From an uncultured Solirubrobacteraceae bacterium (GTDB taxonomy: Bacteria; Actinomycetota; Thermoleophilia; Solirubrobacterales; Solirubrobacteraceae): a stretch of DNA of 13,875 bases. The notes below the pieces were generated by a model. The model did not search any database, was not told where the DNA came from, and saw only the letters and a program-made list of their open reading frames with translations. Each line of letters begins with the position of its first letter. The stretch's first letter is position 1. Where the stretch lies: the NCBI GenBank assembly GCA_902806215.1, contig CADCVT010000390.1:1-13875 (forward strand), read 5' to 3'. This document shows, piece after piece, positions 6,529 through 13,616 of this stretch. The translations under genes were made by a program, and so were the position numbers.

Positions 6529-7008
6529 CTACGCTCGCCGCTGGCGGCTTCGACGAGCACAGCGAAGCTCGTCCCGCCCGAGCGGCGCCTCGGCGACCTT
6601 CTCGAGAGCGTCGGTGAGCGCTGCGTGCTTGCGCGGTCCCAGGTCGCGTGCCCAGCCGGACTCGATGTCGGCGATGATCGAAAGCCCTGTGTCGACGGCC
6701 TTCCAGCCGCGGTCGGTGAGCGTGATGATCCGCGCGCGGCGGTCGGCCGGGTCGGGCAGGCGCTCGATGTAGCCGGAGCGCTCCAGTGCGGTGATCTGCT
6801 CGGCCAGCGACTGCCGGGTGACGCCGGCGCGGTCGGCGAGCTCGGACAGGCGGGAGCCCTCGGGAGCGATGTGCTGGAAGACCGGCGCCGAGGACGGGCG
6901 CAGGTCGTCGAAGCCGCGCTCGGCGAGGCGGCGGGCGAGCTCGGCCTCGACGGCGACCTGGATCTGCACGATCCGCCCCGTGAGGGTGAAGCGTTCGGTC
7001 GTCGGCAC
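6529..7008 (-). CDS. MarR-family transcriptional regulator
   Basis: A 159-residue winged-helix protein. SRLSELADRAGVTRQSLAEQ is the helix-turn-helix, ITALERSGYIERLPDPADRR leads into the wing, and RARIITLTDRG follows, an order typical of MarR. The flanking helices form the usual dimer interface. The start is GTG at 7008, with no ATG alternative in frame. The gene runs divergently from a drug-exporter gene, with a strongly palindromic 80-base gap between them. Such pairs usually work with the regulator repressing both genes until a ligand releases it (family knowledge; the ligand here is unknown). The last 10 residues are Arg-rich. Its 3' end faces the peptidase gene with a 25-base gap. Confidence 0.9.
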   Translation of the reverse strand: MPTTERFTLTGRIVQIQVAVEAELARRLAERGFDDLRPSSAPVFQHIAPEGSRLSELADRAGVTRQSLAEQITALERSGYIERLPDPADRRARIITLTDRGWKAVDTGLSIIADIESGWARDLGPRKHAALTDALEKVAEAPLGRDELRCARRSRQRRA

Positions 7009-7037
7009 GCTCGGATGATCGTACGCGTGGCACCAGA

Positions 7038-7077
7038 TAGGACGGACTCCTGCTTATATAGGCAGGACCCCGTCCTA
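7038..7077. promoter_or_regulatory. Paired palindromic operator between marR-type gene and exporter
   Basis: Two copies of AGGA-N5-TCCT lie at 7039-7051 and 7064-7076, with centres 25 bp apart. Together they form a larger imperfect inverted repeat: arms 7038-7055 and 7060-7077, about 15 of 18 positions matching, around ATAT. The AT-rich centre gives a -10-like TATATA (7055-7060) for the exporter and TATAAG (7058 down to 7053) for the regulator, so a bound MarR dimer at each site would cover both promoters. No good -35 was seen. The exporter's AAGGAG (7077-7082) overlaps the right edge of the operator. Confidence 0.7.
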
Positions 7078-7088
7078 AGGAGCCGCTC

Positions 7089-8549
7089 GTGTCCCGTCGT
7101 CGCTCGCCCTGGGCGGTCCTCGCCCTCGTCTGCGCTGCCAACTTCCTCGTGATCCTCGACGTGGCGATCGTCAACGTCGCCCTGCCGTCGGTCCAGCGCG
7201 ACCTCGCGTTCGCGCCGGGCGACCTGCAGTGGGTGATCTCCGCGTACGCGCTGACGTTCGGCGGGCTGTTGCTGCTCGGCGGGCGGATGGGAGACCTCGC
7301 CGGACGCCGCGGGGTGTTCATGACCGGCGTCGCCGTCTTCACCGTCGCGTCGCTGGTCTGCGGGCTGGCCGAGAGCCAGGCGACACTCATCGCGGCGCGG
7401 ACGGTGCAGGGCATCGGCGCCGCGCTGATCTCGCCGACGGGCCTGTCGATCGTCACGACGACGTTCGCCGAGGGCCCCGCGCGCAACAAGGCGCTCGGCA
7501 TCTGGGGCGCCGTCGGCGGCGGTGGCGCGGCGGCGGGCGTGCTGCTCGGCGGCGTGCTCACCGAGAGCCTCGGATGGGAGTGGGTGTTCTTCGTCAACGT
7601 GCCCGTCGGCCTCGCGGCCCTCGCCCTCGCACCGGCGCTGCTCGAGCGCGACGCGCGCAACGCCGGTCGCCTCGACGTCGCCGGCGCCGCGCTGGTCACC
7701 GCGGCACTCGTCGTGCTCGTCTTCGCGCTCGTCGAGGCGCCCGACGCCGGCTGGGGATCGGCCCAGACGCTCGCCCTGCTGGCCGGCGCCTGCCTGCTCC
7801 TCGCGGCGTTCGTCGTCGTCGAGTCGCGCGCGACCGCGCCGGTCGTCCCGCTCTCGACGTTCCGCCGCCGCACCCCGACGGTCGCCAACGCGATCGCGGT
7901 GCTCCAGGGAGCGATGGTCTTCGCGACGTTCCTCCTGCTGTCGCTCTACATGCAGCAGGTGCTCGGCTGGTCCGCGCTCGAGGCAGGCCTGGCCTACCTG
8001 ACGACCGCCCTGATGGCGATCGTCTCGGCGGCAGCCGCCCAGGCGGTGATCTCGCGCGCCGGCGTCAAGCCGGTCCTGCTCGTCGGGCTGTGCGCCTTCC
8101 TCGTCGCCCAGCTGTGGTTCACCGCGCTCAGCCCGACCGGCGACTACGCCGCCGACCTGCTCCTCGGCATGGTCGCCATGGGCGTGGGGGTCGGAGCGTC
8201 GTTCGTGGCTGTCTCGGTCGCCGCGGTCGCCGGCAGCACCGACGCCGACGCCGGCCTCGCGTCCGGGCTGGTCACGACCGCGCAGCAGGTCGGAGGCGCG
8301 CTCGGCGTCGCCGTCCTCACCGCGGTCGCCGTCGCGCGCACCGAGGACGACCTCGCCGCCGGAGCGACGATGCCGTCCGCGTTGACCGACGGCTTCACGG
8401 GCGCCTTCCTCGTCGCGGCCGCGATCGCCCTCGCCAGCGTCGCGCTCGCAGCCCTGCTGCTCGACGCTGACGACCTTCGCGAGGTCGACGCGCGCTCCGC
8501 CTCCGTCAGCTCCGGCGCCGCAGGACCAGGACGGCCAGGACGTACGTGA
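7089..8549 (+). CDS. MFS drug:H+ antiporter, DHA2 (14-helix, EmrB/QacA-like)
   Basis: A 486-residue inner-membrane exporter. ANFLVILDVAIVNVALPSVQ is the helix-1 motif of the DHA2 group, GRMGDLAGRRGVF is MFS motif A between helices 2 and 3, and GIWGAVGGGGAAAGVLLGG is the antiporter motif C region in helix 5. The remainder is an alternating series of hydrophobic segments consistent with 14 helices, ending in a short polar tail. The start is GTG 7089, behind AAGGAG (7077-7082). It is probably controlled by the divergent MarR regulator. DHA2 proteins export drugs, dyes and other toxic organics using the proton gradient; this one's substrate cannot be read from sequence. Its 3' end overlaps the convergent membrane-protein gene by 44 bases. 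Confidence 0.92.
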   Translation: MSRRRSPWAVLALVCAANFLVILDVAIVNVALPSVQRDLAFAPGDLQWVISAYALTFGGLLLLGGRMGDLAGRRGVFMTGVAVFTVASLVCGLAESQATLIAARTVQGIGAALISPTGLSIVTTTFAEGPARNKALGIWGAVGGGGAAAGVLLGGVLTESLGWEWVFFVNVPVGLAALALAPALLERDARNAGRLDVAGAALVTAALVVLVFALVEAPDAGWGSAQTLALLAGACLLLAAFVVVESRATAPVVPLSTFRRRTPTVANAIAVLQGAMVFATFLLLSLYMQQVLGWSALEAGLAYLTTALMAIVSAAAAQAVISRAGVKPVLLVGLCAFLVAQLWFTALSPTGDYAADLLLGMVAMGVGVGASFVAVSVAAVAGSTDADAGLASGLVTTAQQVGGALGVAVLTAVAVARTEDDLAAGATMPSALTDGFTGAFLVAAAIALASVALAALLLDADDLREVDARSASVSSGAAGPGRPGRT

Positions 8550-8910
8550 TGCCGCCGACGGCGCCGAGCTGGCTCCACGGCTCCCCGTCGCGGCCCGTGG
8601 CGAGCTCGTAGAAGAACGCCCCGAGGATCACGGCGACGAGGACCATCCCGCTGATCGCCGTGGCGTGGACGTCGATCGCCGCCCAGCGCTCGTCGCGGCC
8701 GGGGCCGGCGAGGCCGGCGACCGTGTCGCTGCGGGGGCTGAGGGCCAGGAACGCGAGCCCGACGGCGCTCATGACCACGAGGCCGCCGACGCCCGACCCG
8801 GGGTCGTCGCCGAGGAGCGCGGCGACGAGGAAGGCCAGCCCGAGGGCGACGGAGAACGCGGGCATCGCGCAGCGGGAGCGGAGGAAGCGAGGCTGGTCAG
8901 CGGTCGGCAT
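8506..8910 (-). CDS. Small four-helix membrane protein, partner of XRE regulator
   Basis: A 134-residue protein. ATG 8910 overlaps the 3' end of the upstream regulator gene, whose TGA lies at 8897-8899, so the two are translationally coupled. There are four hydrophobic segments: about residues 18-34 (FSVALGLAFLVAALLG), 41-58, 83-105 and 115-131, with a charged stretch DERWAAIDVHA between the second and third. It resembles the small uncharacterised integral membrane proteins (DUF2178-like) often found beside short XRE regulators, but the exact family was not confirmed. Its function is unknown; a sensor or antagonist for the regulator is possible (inference). Its last 44 bases overlap the exporter's 3' end on the other strand. 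Confidence 0.8.
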   Translation of the reverse strand: MPTADQPRFLRSRCAMPAFSVALGLAFLVAALLGDDPGSGVGGLVVMSAVGLAFLALSPRSDTVAGLAGPGRDERWAAIDVHATAISGMVLVAVILGAFFYELATGRDGEPWSQLGAVGGITYVLAVLVLRRRS

Positions 8911-9091
8911 GGAAGATCTCCTCGACGGTGGTCCGGAAGAAGCGCGCGATCGCGATCGCCAACGGCAGCGACGGCGTGTAGCGCTCCTTCTCGATGGAGT
9001 TGATGGTCTGACGCGAGACGTCCAGCGCTTCGCCCAGCTGCTGCTGAGAAAGACCGGCTGCGGTGCGGAGCTCTCGGACGTCGTTCTGCAT
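8897..9091 (-). CDS. Short XRE/Cro-CI-type DNA-binding regulator
   Basis: A 64-residue protein that is almost entirely one helix-turn-helix: VRELRTAAGLSQQQLGEALD, then VSRQTINSIEKERYTPSLPL with recognition helix SRQTINSIE, then AIARFFRTTVEEIFH. This is the compact YozG-like type of XRE regulator, which commonly precedes a small membrane-protein gene, as here (overlap 8897-8910). The ATG at 9091 has no Shine-Dalgarno. A promoter with a 7-bp inverted repeat lies just upstream, implying autoregulation and perhaps a leaderless or nearly leaderless mRNA. It could regulate the membrane protein and itself; wider targets are unknown. Confidence 0.9.
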   Translation of the reverse strand: MQNDVRELRTAAGLSQQQLGEALDVSRQTINSIEKERYTPSLPLAIAIARFFRTTVEEIFHADR

Positions 9092-9102
9092 GTGCCGATG
9101 GA

Positions 9103-9132
9103 AAGGTAACTTGACACTTCGTCGTTGTCAAG
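9103..9132 (-). promoter_or_regulatory. Promoter with inverted-repeat operator for the XRE gene
   Basis: CTTGACA (9110-9116) and TGTCAAG (9126-9132) form a perfect 7-bp inverted repeat with a 9-base spacer. Read on the minus strand, 9131-9126 is an exact consensus -35 (TTGACA), and 17 bases later 9108-9103 gives TACCTT, a plausible -10. Transcription would start about five bases before the ATG at 9091. The repeat covers the -35 and half of the spacer, as an autorepressor site would. Confidence 0.6.
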
Positions 9133-9161
9133 CTCGCTTTCCATCCCGGACCTCGCCTGTG

Positions 9162-10346
9162 TCACTCGACGCGTGTCCGTGGATCGATCGCGAACAGGAC
9201 GAGGTCGACGACGGCGCTGACCGTGACGACGACGATGGCGATCCAGATGCTCAGTGCGACGATCGCCTGCACGTCGAGGCTCTGGAGGGCCCCCTCCGTC
9301 ATCTCTCCGACGCCTGGGACCCTGAAGATCGCCTCGACGTAGAGCACGAGCCCGCCGAATGCGTGTGCGAGATCCAGCCCGACGATGTTGACCGGCGCGG
9401 CGAGCGACGTCCGCAGAACATGGCGTCGGCGTACGCGGCGCTCGGACAGCCCCTTCGCCCGGGCTGTCCGAACCCAGTCGCTGCGGTGCGTGTCCAGGAG
9501 GGCGGCACGGACGATCGGGACGTAAGCGCCCGCGAGCGGCAGGGCCATCGCGAACCACGGCCCGATCAGGTGGGTGGCCCACCGCCACGGATCCTCGGTC
9601 AACGGCGTGTACCCGTCGAACGGCAGGACCTCGAGCTGCTGGGCGAGGATCGTCCACAGGACGACCGAGAGCACGAGCGAGGGCACCGACTGCAGCGCGG
9701 CTGCCACCGAGAGCAACACGCGATCGAGCCGCCGGCCGTGATGGCGGAGGCACGCGAGCGCCATCGACATCGACAGTGCGACCGCCAGGAGCACGCCGCC
9801 CAGGACGACCCAGACCGTCACCGGCAGCCGGGCTACGAAGTCGTCGCGCAGGTTGCCGCAGGCGAAGTGGCACTCGAGCGACCCGTCGAAGATGCCGATC
9901 GCGCGCATGAGCAGCCTGTCGATGCGGCCTCCGGCGTAGCCGGCGAGCATGCCGACGAAGGTGCCGATCACGAGCGCGAGCACACCCGCGGCGAACCCGA
10001 TCGCCAGCGAGTTGCGGCCCGCGTAGAGGACGCGCACCGCCAAGTCGCGGCCGTTCCCGTCGGCGCCGAGCAGGTACTGCGATCGCCAGGTCGGTCCGAT
10101 CGGCGTTCCGTCGAGGTCCACGACGTTCGCCTGCTCGCCGGCGATCGCCACGGTATCCGTGAGGTGGTTCTCGAGCTGGGTCGTGTCGGCGACGACCGAT
10201 GCGTAGAGCGGCGCAGCCAGGCACAGCGCGGCGGTCAGGACGAGCAGGCTGATGAACGCCATCCCGACGCGGTCTCGCCGCAGTCGCGCGAGCGCGAGCC
10301 GCCAGGGGTCGGTGCCGGGTGGAGCGCCGACCGCTCTCCCGCGCAT
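9162..10346 (-). CDS. Chimeric dipeptide/oligopeptide ABC permease (OppC N-terminus, OppB C-terminus)
   Basis: A 394-residue permease of the peptide/nickel ABC importer class. Residues 1-150 read as OppC/DppC: TM1 about 29-50, a periplasmic loop with LGADGNGRDLAVRVLYAGRN, TM2 about 113-136, then LAGYAGGRIDRLLMR. From about 155 the sequence reads as OppB/DppB: ARLPVTVWV, TMs at 176-198, 210-234 and 262-284, the EAA loop WVRTARAKGLSERRVRRRHV (291-310), YVEAIFRVPGVGEM, a last TM 362-387, and terminal DPRTR. Seven helices are predicted, and simple counting would put the EAA loop on the outer face, where no ATPase could dock. It may be a deletion fusion that no longer works, or one segment may not span the membrane. 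No binding protein, ATPase or second permease is nearby. ATG 10346 overlaps a stop (TGATG) of a short upstream frame. Confidence 0.78.
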   Translation of the reverse strand: MRGRAVGAPPGTDPWRLALARLRRDRVGMAFISLLVLTAALCLAAPLYASVVADTTQLENHLTDTVAIAGEQANVVDLDGTPIGPTWRSQYLLGADGNGRDLAVRVLYAGRNSLAIGFAAGVLALVIGTFVGMLAGYAGGRIDRLLMRAIGIFDGSLECHFACGNLRDDFVARLPVTVWVVLGGVLLAVALSMSMALACLRHHGRRLDRVLLSVAAALQSVPSLVLSVVLWTILAQQLEVLPFDGYTPLTEDPWRWATHLIGPWFAMALPLAGAYVPIVRAALLDTHRSDWVRTARAKGLSERRVRRRHVLRTSLAAPVNIVGLDLAHAFGGLVLYVEAIFRVPGVGEMTEGALQSLDVQAIVALSIWIAIVVVTVSAVVDLVLFAIDPRTRVE

Positions 10347-10440
10347 CAGTCGTTCGCGCCGGCCCCGGGAAGCGACTGCCGAACCTCGAGGGCCGTGAGG
10401 CGATCCTACGCGTGGCTTCGCGTGAACGCGACCCCGCGCG

Positions 10441-11514
10441 CTATGCGACGAGCTGCACGAGGTCGTCGGCCGGCACGACGCCGTCGGCGGAGTCGTCGTC
10501 GGCGATCAGGTCGAGGACGGCCTGCTCGACCGCTCCCTGGATCGCGGGCTCGTCGTCCTCGGCTGCGGCGATCGTCGCGTCGACCACGAGCCCGTCGTTG
10601 AAGCGGTCGAAGATCCGCGGGTCGATGTAGGAGGCTCTCGCGACCGCCGGCGTGTTGCCGAGGTAGTACGCGACCTCCTTGATCGCGCGGACGACCGCGC
10701 GCTTGCGGGCGGTCTTCGAGTGCGCGAGGCCGCTCGTCCCCAGCGCGACGGCGGCGAGCACGGTCGCGTTCCACGTCCGGAAGTCCTTGGCCGACACCTC
10801 GAGGCCGGTGACGTCCTTGAGGTAGCGGTTGATGTCGGGCGACTTCACGTCGACCCAGGTGCGGCCGCGCTTGTACGCCAGCAGCTCCGGCGAGCCGCCG
10901 CGCCGCGCCTTGAGCTTCGCCACGATCTCGGCGACGTCGGAGTCGACGACCGAGCGGATCTGGCGCTTGGAGTGCTTGGCTGGATAGTCGAACAGCAGCG
11001 TCGCGTCGTCGATCAGCCTGACGTGCTTCTTGTGCATCGTCGCGAGGCCGTACGTGTCGTTCTCGGCCGCGTAGTCCTCCGAGCCGATCCGGAAGAACCC
11101 CTTGTCGAGCAGCCGGACCGCGCACGCCAGGACCTGCTCGCGCGACAGCGCGCCGCTGTGCAGGTCGTGCTCGACCGCCTCGCGCATCGCGGGCAGGCGC
11201 CCGGCGAACCGCAGCATCGCGTCGAACTTCTCCTGGTCGCGGCGCTGGCGCCACTTCGGGTGGTAGAGGTACTGCTTGCGCCCGCGAGCGTCGATCCCCG
11301 TGGCCTGGATGTGGCCGCCCGGATAGGGCGAGATCCACACGTCCTGCCACGCGGGAGGGATGACCAGCTCGTTGATGCGGCCGAGCACCTCGGCGTCCTC
11401 GACGCGCGTGTCGTCGGGGTTGAGGTACTCGAAGCCCTTGCCCCTGCGGCGGCGACGGATGCCCGGGACGTTCGTGTCCGAGCGGCGGAGGCGGATGGCG
11501 GGAGCGGCCGGCAT
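10441..11514 (-). CDS. DNA topoisomerase IB (poxvirus-like bacterial type)
   Basis: A 357-residue enzyme that relaxes supercoils through a 3'-phosphotyrosyl intermediate. The N-terminal domain contains LVIPPAWQDVWISPYPGGHIQATGIDARGRKQYLYHPKW, family-typical over residues 50-88. Catalytic residues can be placed: Arg142 in FFRIG, Lys180 or Lys183 in AKHSKRQ, Arg246 in AKDFRTWNAT, Asn287 in YLGNTP (the viral His position, Asn in characterised bacterial members) and Tyr296 in ARASYIDP. The C-terminus past about residue 312 is acidic. ATG 11514 follows the Ku stop by 13 bases on the same strand, so the two are probably one transcript. Ninety-four bases separate its stop from the permease start. 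Confidence 0.95.
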   Translation of the reverse strand: MPAAPAIRLRRSDTNVPGIRRRRRGKGFEYLNPDDTRVEDAEVLGRINELVIPPAWQDVWISPYPGGHIQATGIDARGRKQYLYHPKWRQRRDQEKFDAMLRFAGRLPAMREAVEHDLHSGALSREQVLACAVRLLDKGFFRIGSEDYAAENDTYGLATMHKKHVRLIDDATLLFDYPAKHSKRQIRSVVDSDVAEIVAKLKARRGGSPELLAYKRGRTWVDVKSPDINRYLKDVTGLEVSAKDFRTWNATVLAAVALGTSGLAHSKTARKRAVVRAIKEVAYYLGNTPAVARASYIDPRIFDRFNDGLVVDATIAAAEDDEPAIQGAVEQAVLDLIADDDSADGVVPADDLVQLVA

Positions 11515-11527
11515 GGCCCGCCAGGGG

Positions 11528-12385
11528 TTACCCGGTCTTGGCCGGGGCCTTGCGCTTGGCGGGCGCCCGCTTCTTCTTCGCAGGCGGCTTCGGCGCCTCG
11601 GCGTCCTTCTCGCGGACCGCGTCGAGCGAGGCCTTGAGGGCGCTCATGAGGTCGGGCACCGGCGCGGCGTCGTCGGTCACCGGCTGCACGGCGACCTCCT
11701 CCCCCGCGGCCTTCTGCTCGATCATCTCCATGACCTTCTCGCGGTACTCGTCGCGGTACTCCTCGGGCTTCCACTCGGTCGCGAGCGACTCGACGAGCTG
11801 CTTGGCGATGGCGAGCTCGCGCTCGGTCACCGAGACGCTCTCGTCGGGGACCTCGTCGATGCGGTCCTGCGGGACGACCTCGTCGTTGTAGATGAGCGTG
11901 TCCATCTGCAGGAGGTGGCCGTGCGGCCGGACCGCGACAAGCGCCTCCTTGTTGCGGATGACGACCTTGGCGATCGCGACCTTGTTGGTCTCGCGCATCG
12001 CGTCGAGCAGGAGCTTGTACGGCTTGGACCCGCCCGTGCCGGGAGCGAGGTAGTACGGATGGTCGTAGAAGATCGGGTCGATCTCGGAGAGGTCGACGAA
12101 GTCGAGGATGTCGATCGTCTTCGAGCGGTGCGGCTCGAGCGACTCGAGCTCGCCGGGCTCGATCACGACGTACTGGTCCGGGGCGATCTCGTACCCCTTG
12201 ACGAGGCGCTCGTACGGCACCTCCTCCCCCGTCACCGGGTTGACGCGCTGCTGCTTGATGCGCACGTTGCCGTCGCTGTCGAGCTGGTTGAAGCGCACCC
12301 CCTTGCGCTGCACGGCGGAGTACAGCTTCACGGGCACGTTCACGAGGCCGAACGAGATGGCGCCTGTCCAGATGGCACGGGGCAT
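11528..12385 (-). CDS. ku: Bacterial Ku DNA-end-binding protein (NHEJ)
   Basis: A 285-residue Ku homodimer subunit. In bacterial non-homologous end joining it encircles broken DNA ends and recruits LigD. RAIWTGAISFGLVNVPVKLY at the N-terminus is the family signature. The core continues through IKQQRVNPVTGEEVPYERLVKGYE, HPYYLAPGTGGSKPYKLL and HGHLLQMDTLIYNDEV. After residue 190 comes the LigD-interacting region, then a Lys/Ala/Pro-rich tail (PAKKKRAPAKRKAPAKTG), as in Ku proteins whose basic tail binds DNA. ATG 12385 has GAGG just upstream. No ligD is seen in the window; it may lie elsewhere. Topoisomerase IB follows by 13 bases, an unusual operon partner. The gene is divergent from the RTX-repeat gene, with a 94-base gap. 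Confidence 0.96.
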   Translation of the reverse strand: MPRAIWTGAISFGLVNVPVKLYSAVQRKGVRFNQLDSDGNVRIKQQRVNPVTGEEVPYERLVKGYEIAPDQYVVIEPGELESLEPHRSKTIDILDFVDLSEIDPIFYDHPYYLAPGTGGSKPYKLLLDAMRETNKVAIAKVVIRNKEALVAVRPHGHLLQMDTLIYNDEVVPQDRIDEVPDESVSVTERELAIAKQLVESLATEWKPEEYRDEYREKVMEMIEQKAAGEEVAVQPVTDDAAPVPDLMSALKASLDAVREKDAEAPKPPAKKKRAPAKRKAPAKTG

Positions 12386-12479
12386 GGACCTCAAAAGTAC
12401 CCTGCACGAGGCGATCGCCCTCCCGGCGCACGCGGCTTTGCACGCAACCCTCGGCGGCGAGCCTCGTCTCTGCTGGCAC

Positions 12480-13607
12480 GTGCGCATCCTGCTCACCCTC
12501 ATCGCCGTCCTCTTCCTGCTCAGCGGGCCCGCGTACGCAGCGACGATCAAGACCGACAGCGAGTGCGATGCGCGGTACGGGTCGCCCTGCGTGACCAGCG
12601 TGACGTTCGCCGCGGCGCCAGCGGCCCGCAACGAAGTGACGGTCTCCGTCGACGGTGGCCGGATCGTCCTGCGCGACCCCGGCGACACGATCACGTCGGA
12701 GGACGAGCCCTGCACGTCGAACGGCCCGCACGAGGTCTCCTGCCCAGCACCGACCTCCATCCGGGTCAAGACCGGCGACGGCGACGACGCCGTCTGGCTC
12801 ACGGCAGGCGGGGCCTCGACGAACGTCGACCTCGGCCCCGGCGACGACACGTTCGCCGGCGACGGCAACGCTGATGGCGGCGAGGGCGACGACCGCCTCA
12901 TCGGCGGACCCGGATCCGACGACCTGCGCGGAGGGCCCGGGCGCGACCGGCTCGACGGAGCCGAGGGCGACGACGTCATCGACGTCGGCGACGGGGATCC
13001 CGACGTGGCCGACGGCGGCCCCGGACGCGACACGCTCAGCTACGGAGCGCAGCTCGTCGGCGTCTCGGTCGACCTGGGCGATCGCCTTCCGGAGGGCCGC
13101 CCCGGCGAGGGCGACGTCGTCACCGGCGTGGAGGACATCTACGGGTCGAGCGGCGACGACGCGCTCACGGGGGACGACGGCCCGAACACGATCAGGGGCA
13201 GCTACGGGTCGTACCGCGTGCGCGGGCGCGGCGGCGACGACGTCCTGATCGCCCGGCTCGGCGGGCGCAACGACAACGTGCCCGAGAAGGGCAGCGACCG
13301 GCTGTTCGGCGGGGACGGCGACGTTCGGCTTGAAGCCGGACGCGACCAGTGGACGACGGTGATCTGCGGCCCCGGAGCCGACACAGTCCGGATCACGCAG
13401 GCCAAGCCGGCGCGCGTCTCGCCGACCTGCGAACGCTTCACGTTCAACGTCAACGACGACGTGGGGTCGCTGCGCTTCGGGAGGCAGCTGATGCGTGGCC
13501 GCGTGCTGATCGTCCTGCGCCTGCGCGATCCCGGCCGGCATGAGCTGCGCCTGGAGCTGAACGTCGAGCACCGACCTTCTCCCCCTGACCGAGCGGCAGC
13601 AGCGTAG
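12480..13607 (+). CDS. Secreted protein with RTX-like calcium-binding repeats
   Basis: A 375-residue exported protein. From GTG 12480 it begins MRILLTLIAVLFLLSGPAYA, a good Sec signal peptide with probable cleavage after AYA. A beta-rich N-terminal part with Cys pairs (SEC/SPC, EPC/VSC) leads to a run of glycine-aspartate nonapeptides (about residues 100-190): GDGDDAVWL, GPGDDTFAG, GEGDDRLIG, GPGSDDLRG, GPGRDRLDG, AEGDDVIDV and GPGRDTLSY. These resemble hemolysin-type repeats that fold as a calcium-binding beta-roll. Two or three more degenerate units follow (SSGDDALTG, GGDDVLIAR). The C-terminal 70 residues include CGPGADTVRI and TCERF and no catalytic motif. There is no protease or lipase domain, so the repeats are essentially the whole protein. 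No strong ribosome site was seen. Its function is unknown, perhaps cell-surface. Confidence 0.85.
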   Translation: MRILLTLIAVLFLLSGPAYAATIKTDSECDARYGSPCVTSVTFAAAPAARNEVTVSVDGGRIVLRDPGDTITSEDEPCTSNGPHEVSCPAPTSIRVKTGDGDDAVWLTAGGASTNVDLGPGDDTFAGDGNADGGEGDDRLIGGPGSDDLRGGPGRDRLDGAEGDDVIDVGDGDPDVADGGPGRDTLSYGAQLVGVSVDLGDRLPEGRPGEGDVVTGVEDIYGSSGDDALTGDDGPNTIRGSYGSYRVRGRGGDDVLIARLGGRNDNVPEKGSDRLFGGDGDVRLEAGRDQWTTVICGPGADTVRITQAKPARVSPTCERFTFNVNDDVGSLRFGRQLMRGRVLIVLRLRDPGRHELRLELNVEHRPSPPDRAAAA

Positions 13608-13616
13608 GCTCCGCCC

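Noticed and set aside
6552..6573. GACGAGC...GCTCGTC inverted repeat near the end of the MarR gene, considered as a terminator
   Set aside because: It lies inside the coding sequence and no T-run follows on either strand.
6500..7888. Minus-strand 462-codon frame across the MarR gene and into the exporter
   Set aside because: It lies in a different frame from the MarR protein, is antisense to a clear MFS gene, and is Ser/Thr/Arg-rich shadow sequence.
9063..10601. Plus-strand 512-codon open frame
   Set aside because: Antisense to the permease, with Arg/Asp/His-rich shadow composition and no motif.
12411..12420. GGCGATCGCC palindrome upstream of Ku
   Set aside because: A single short GC palindrome with no repeat elsewhere or promoter context.
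11013..13571. Minus-strand 852-codon open frame across the RTX-repeat, Ku and topoisomerase genes
   Set aside because: It is antisense to the RTX-repeat gene and a shifted frame of Ku and topoisomerase IB, whose true frames have strong family signatures.
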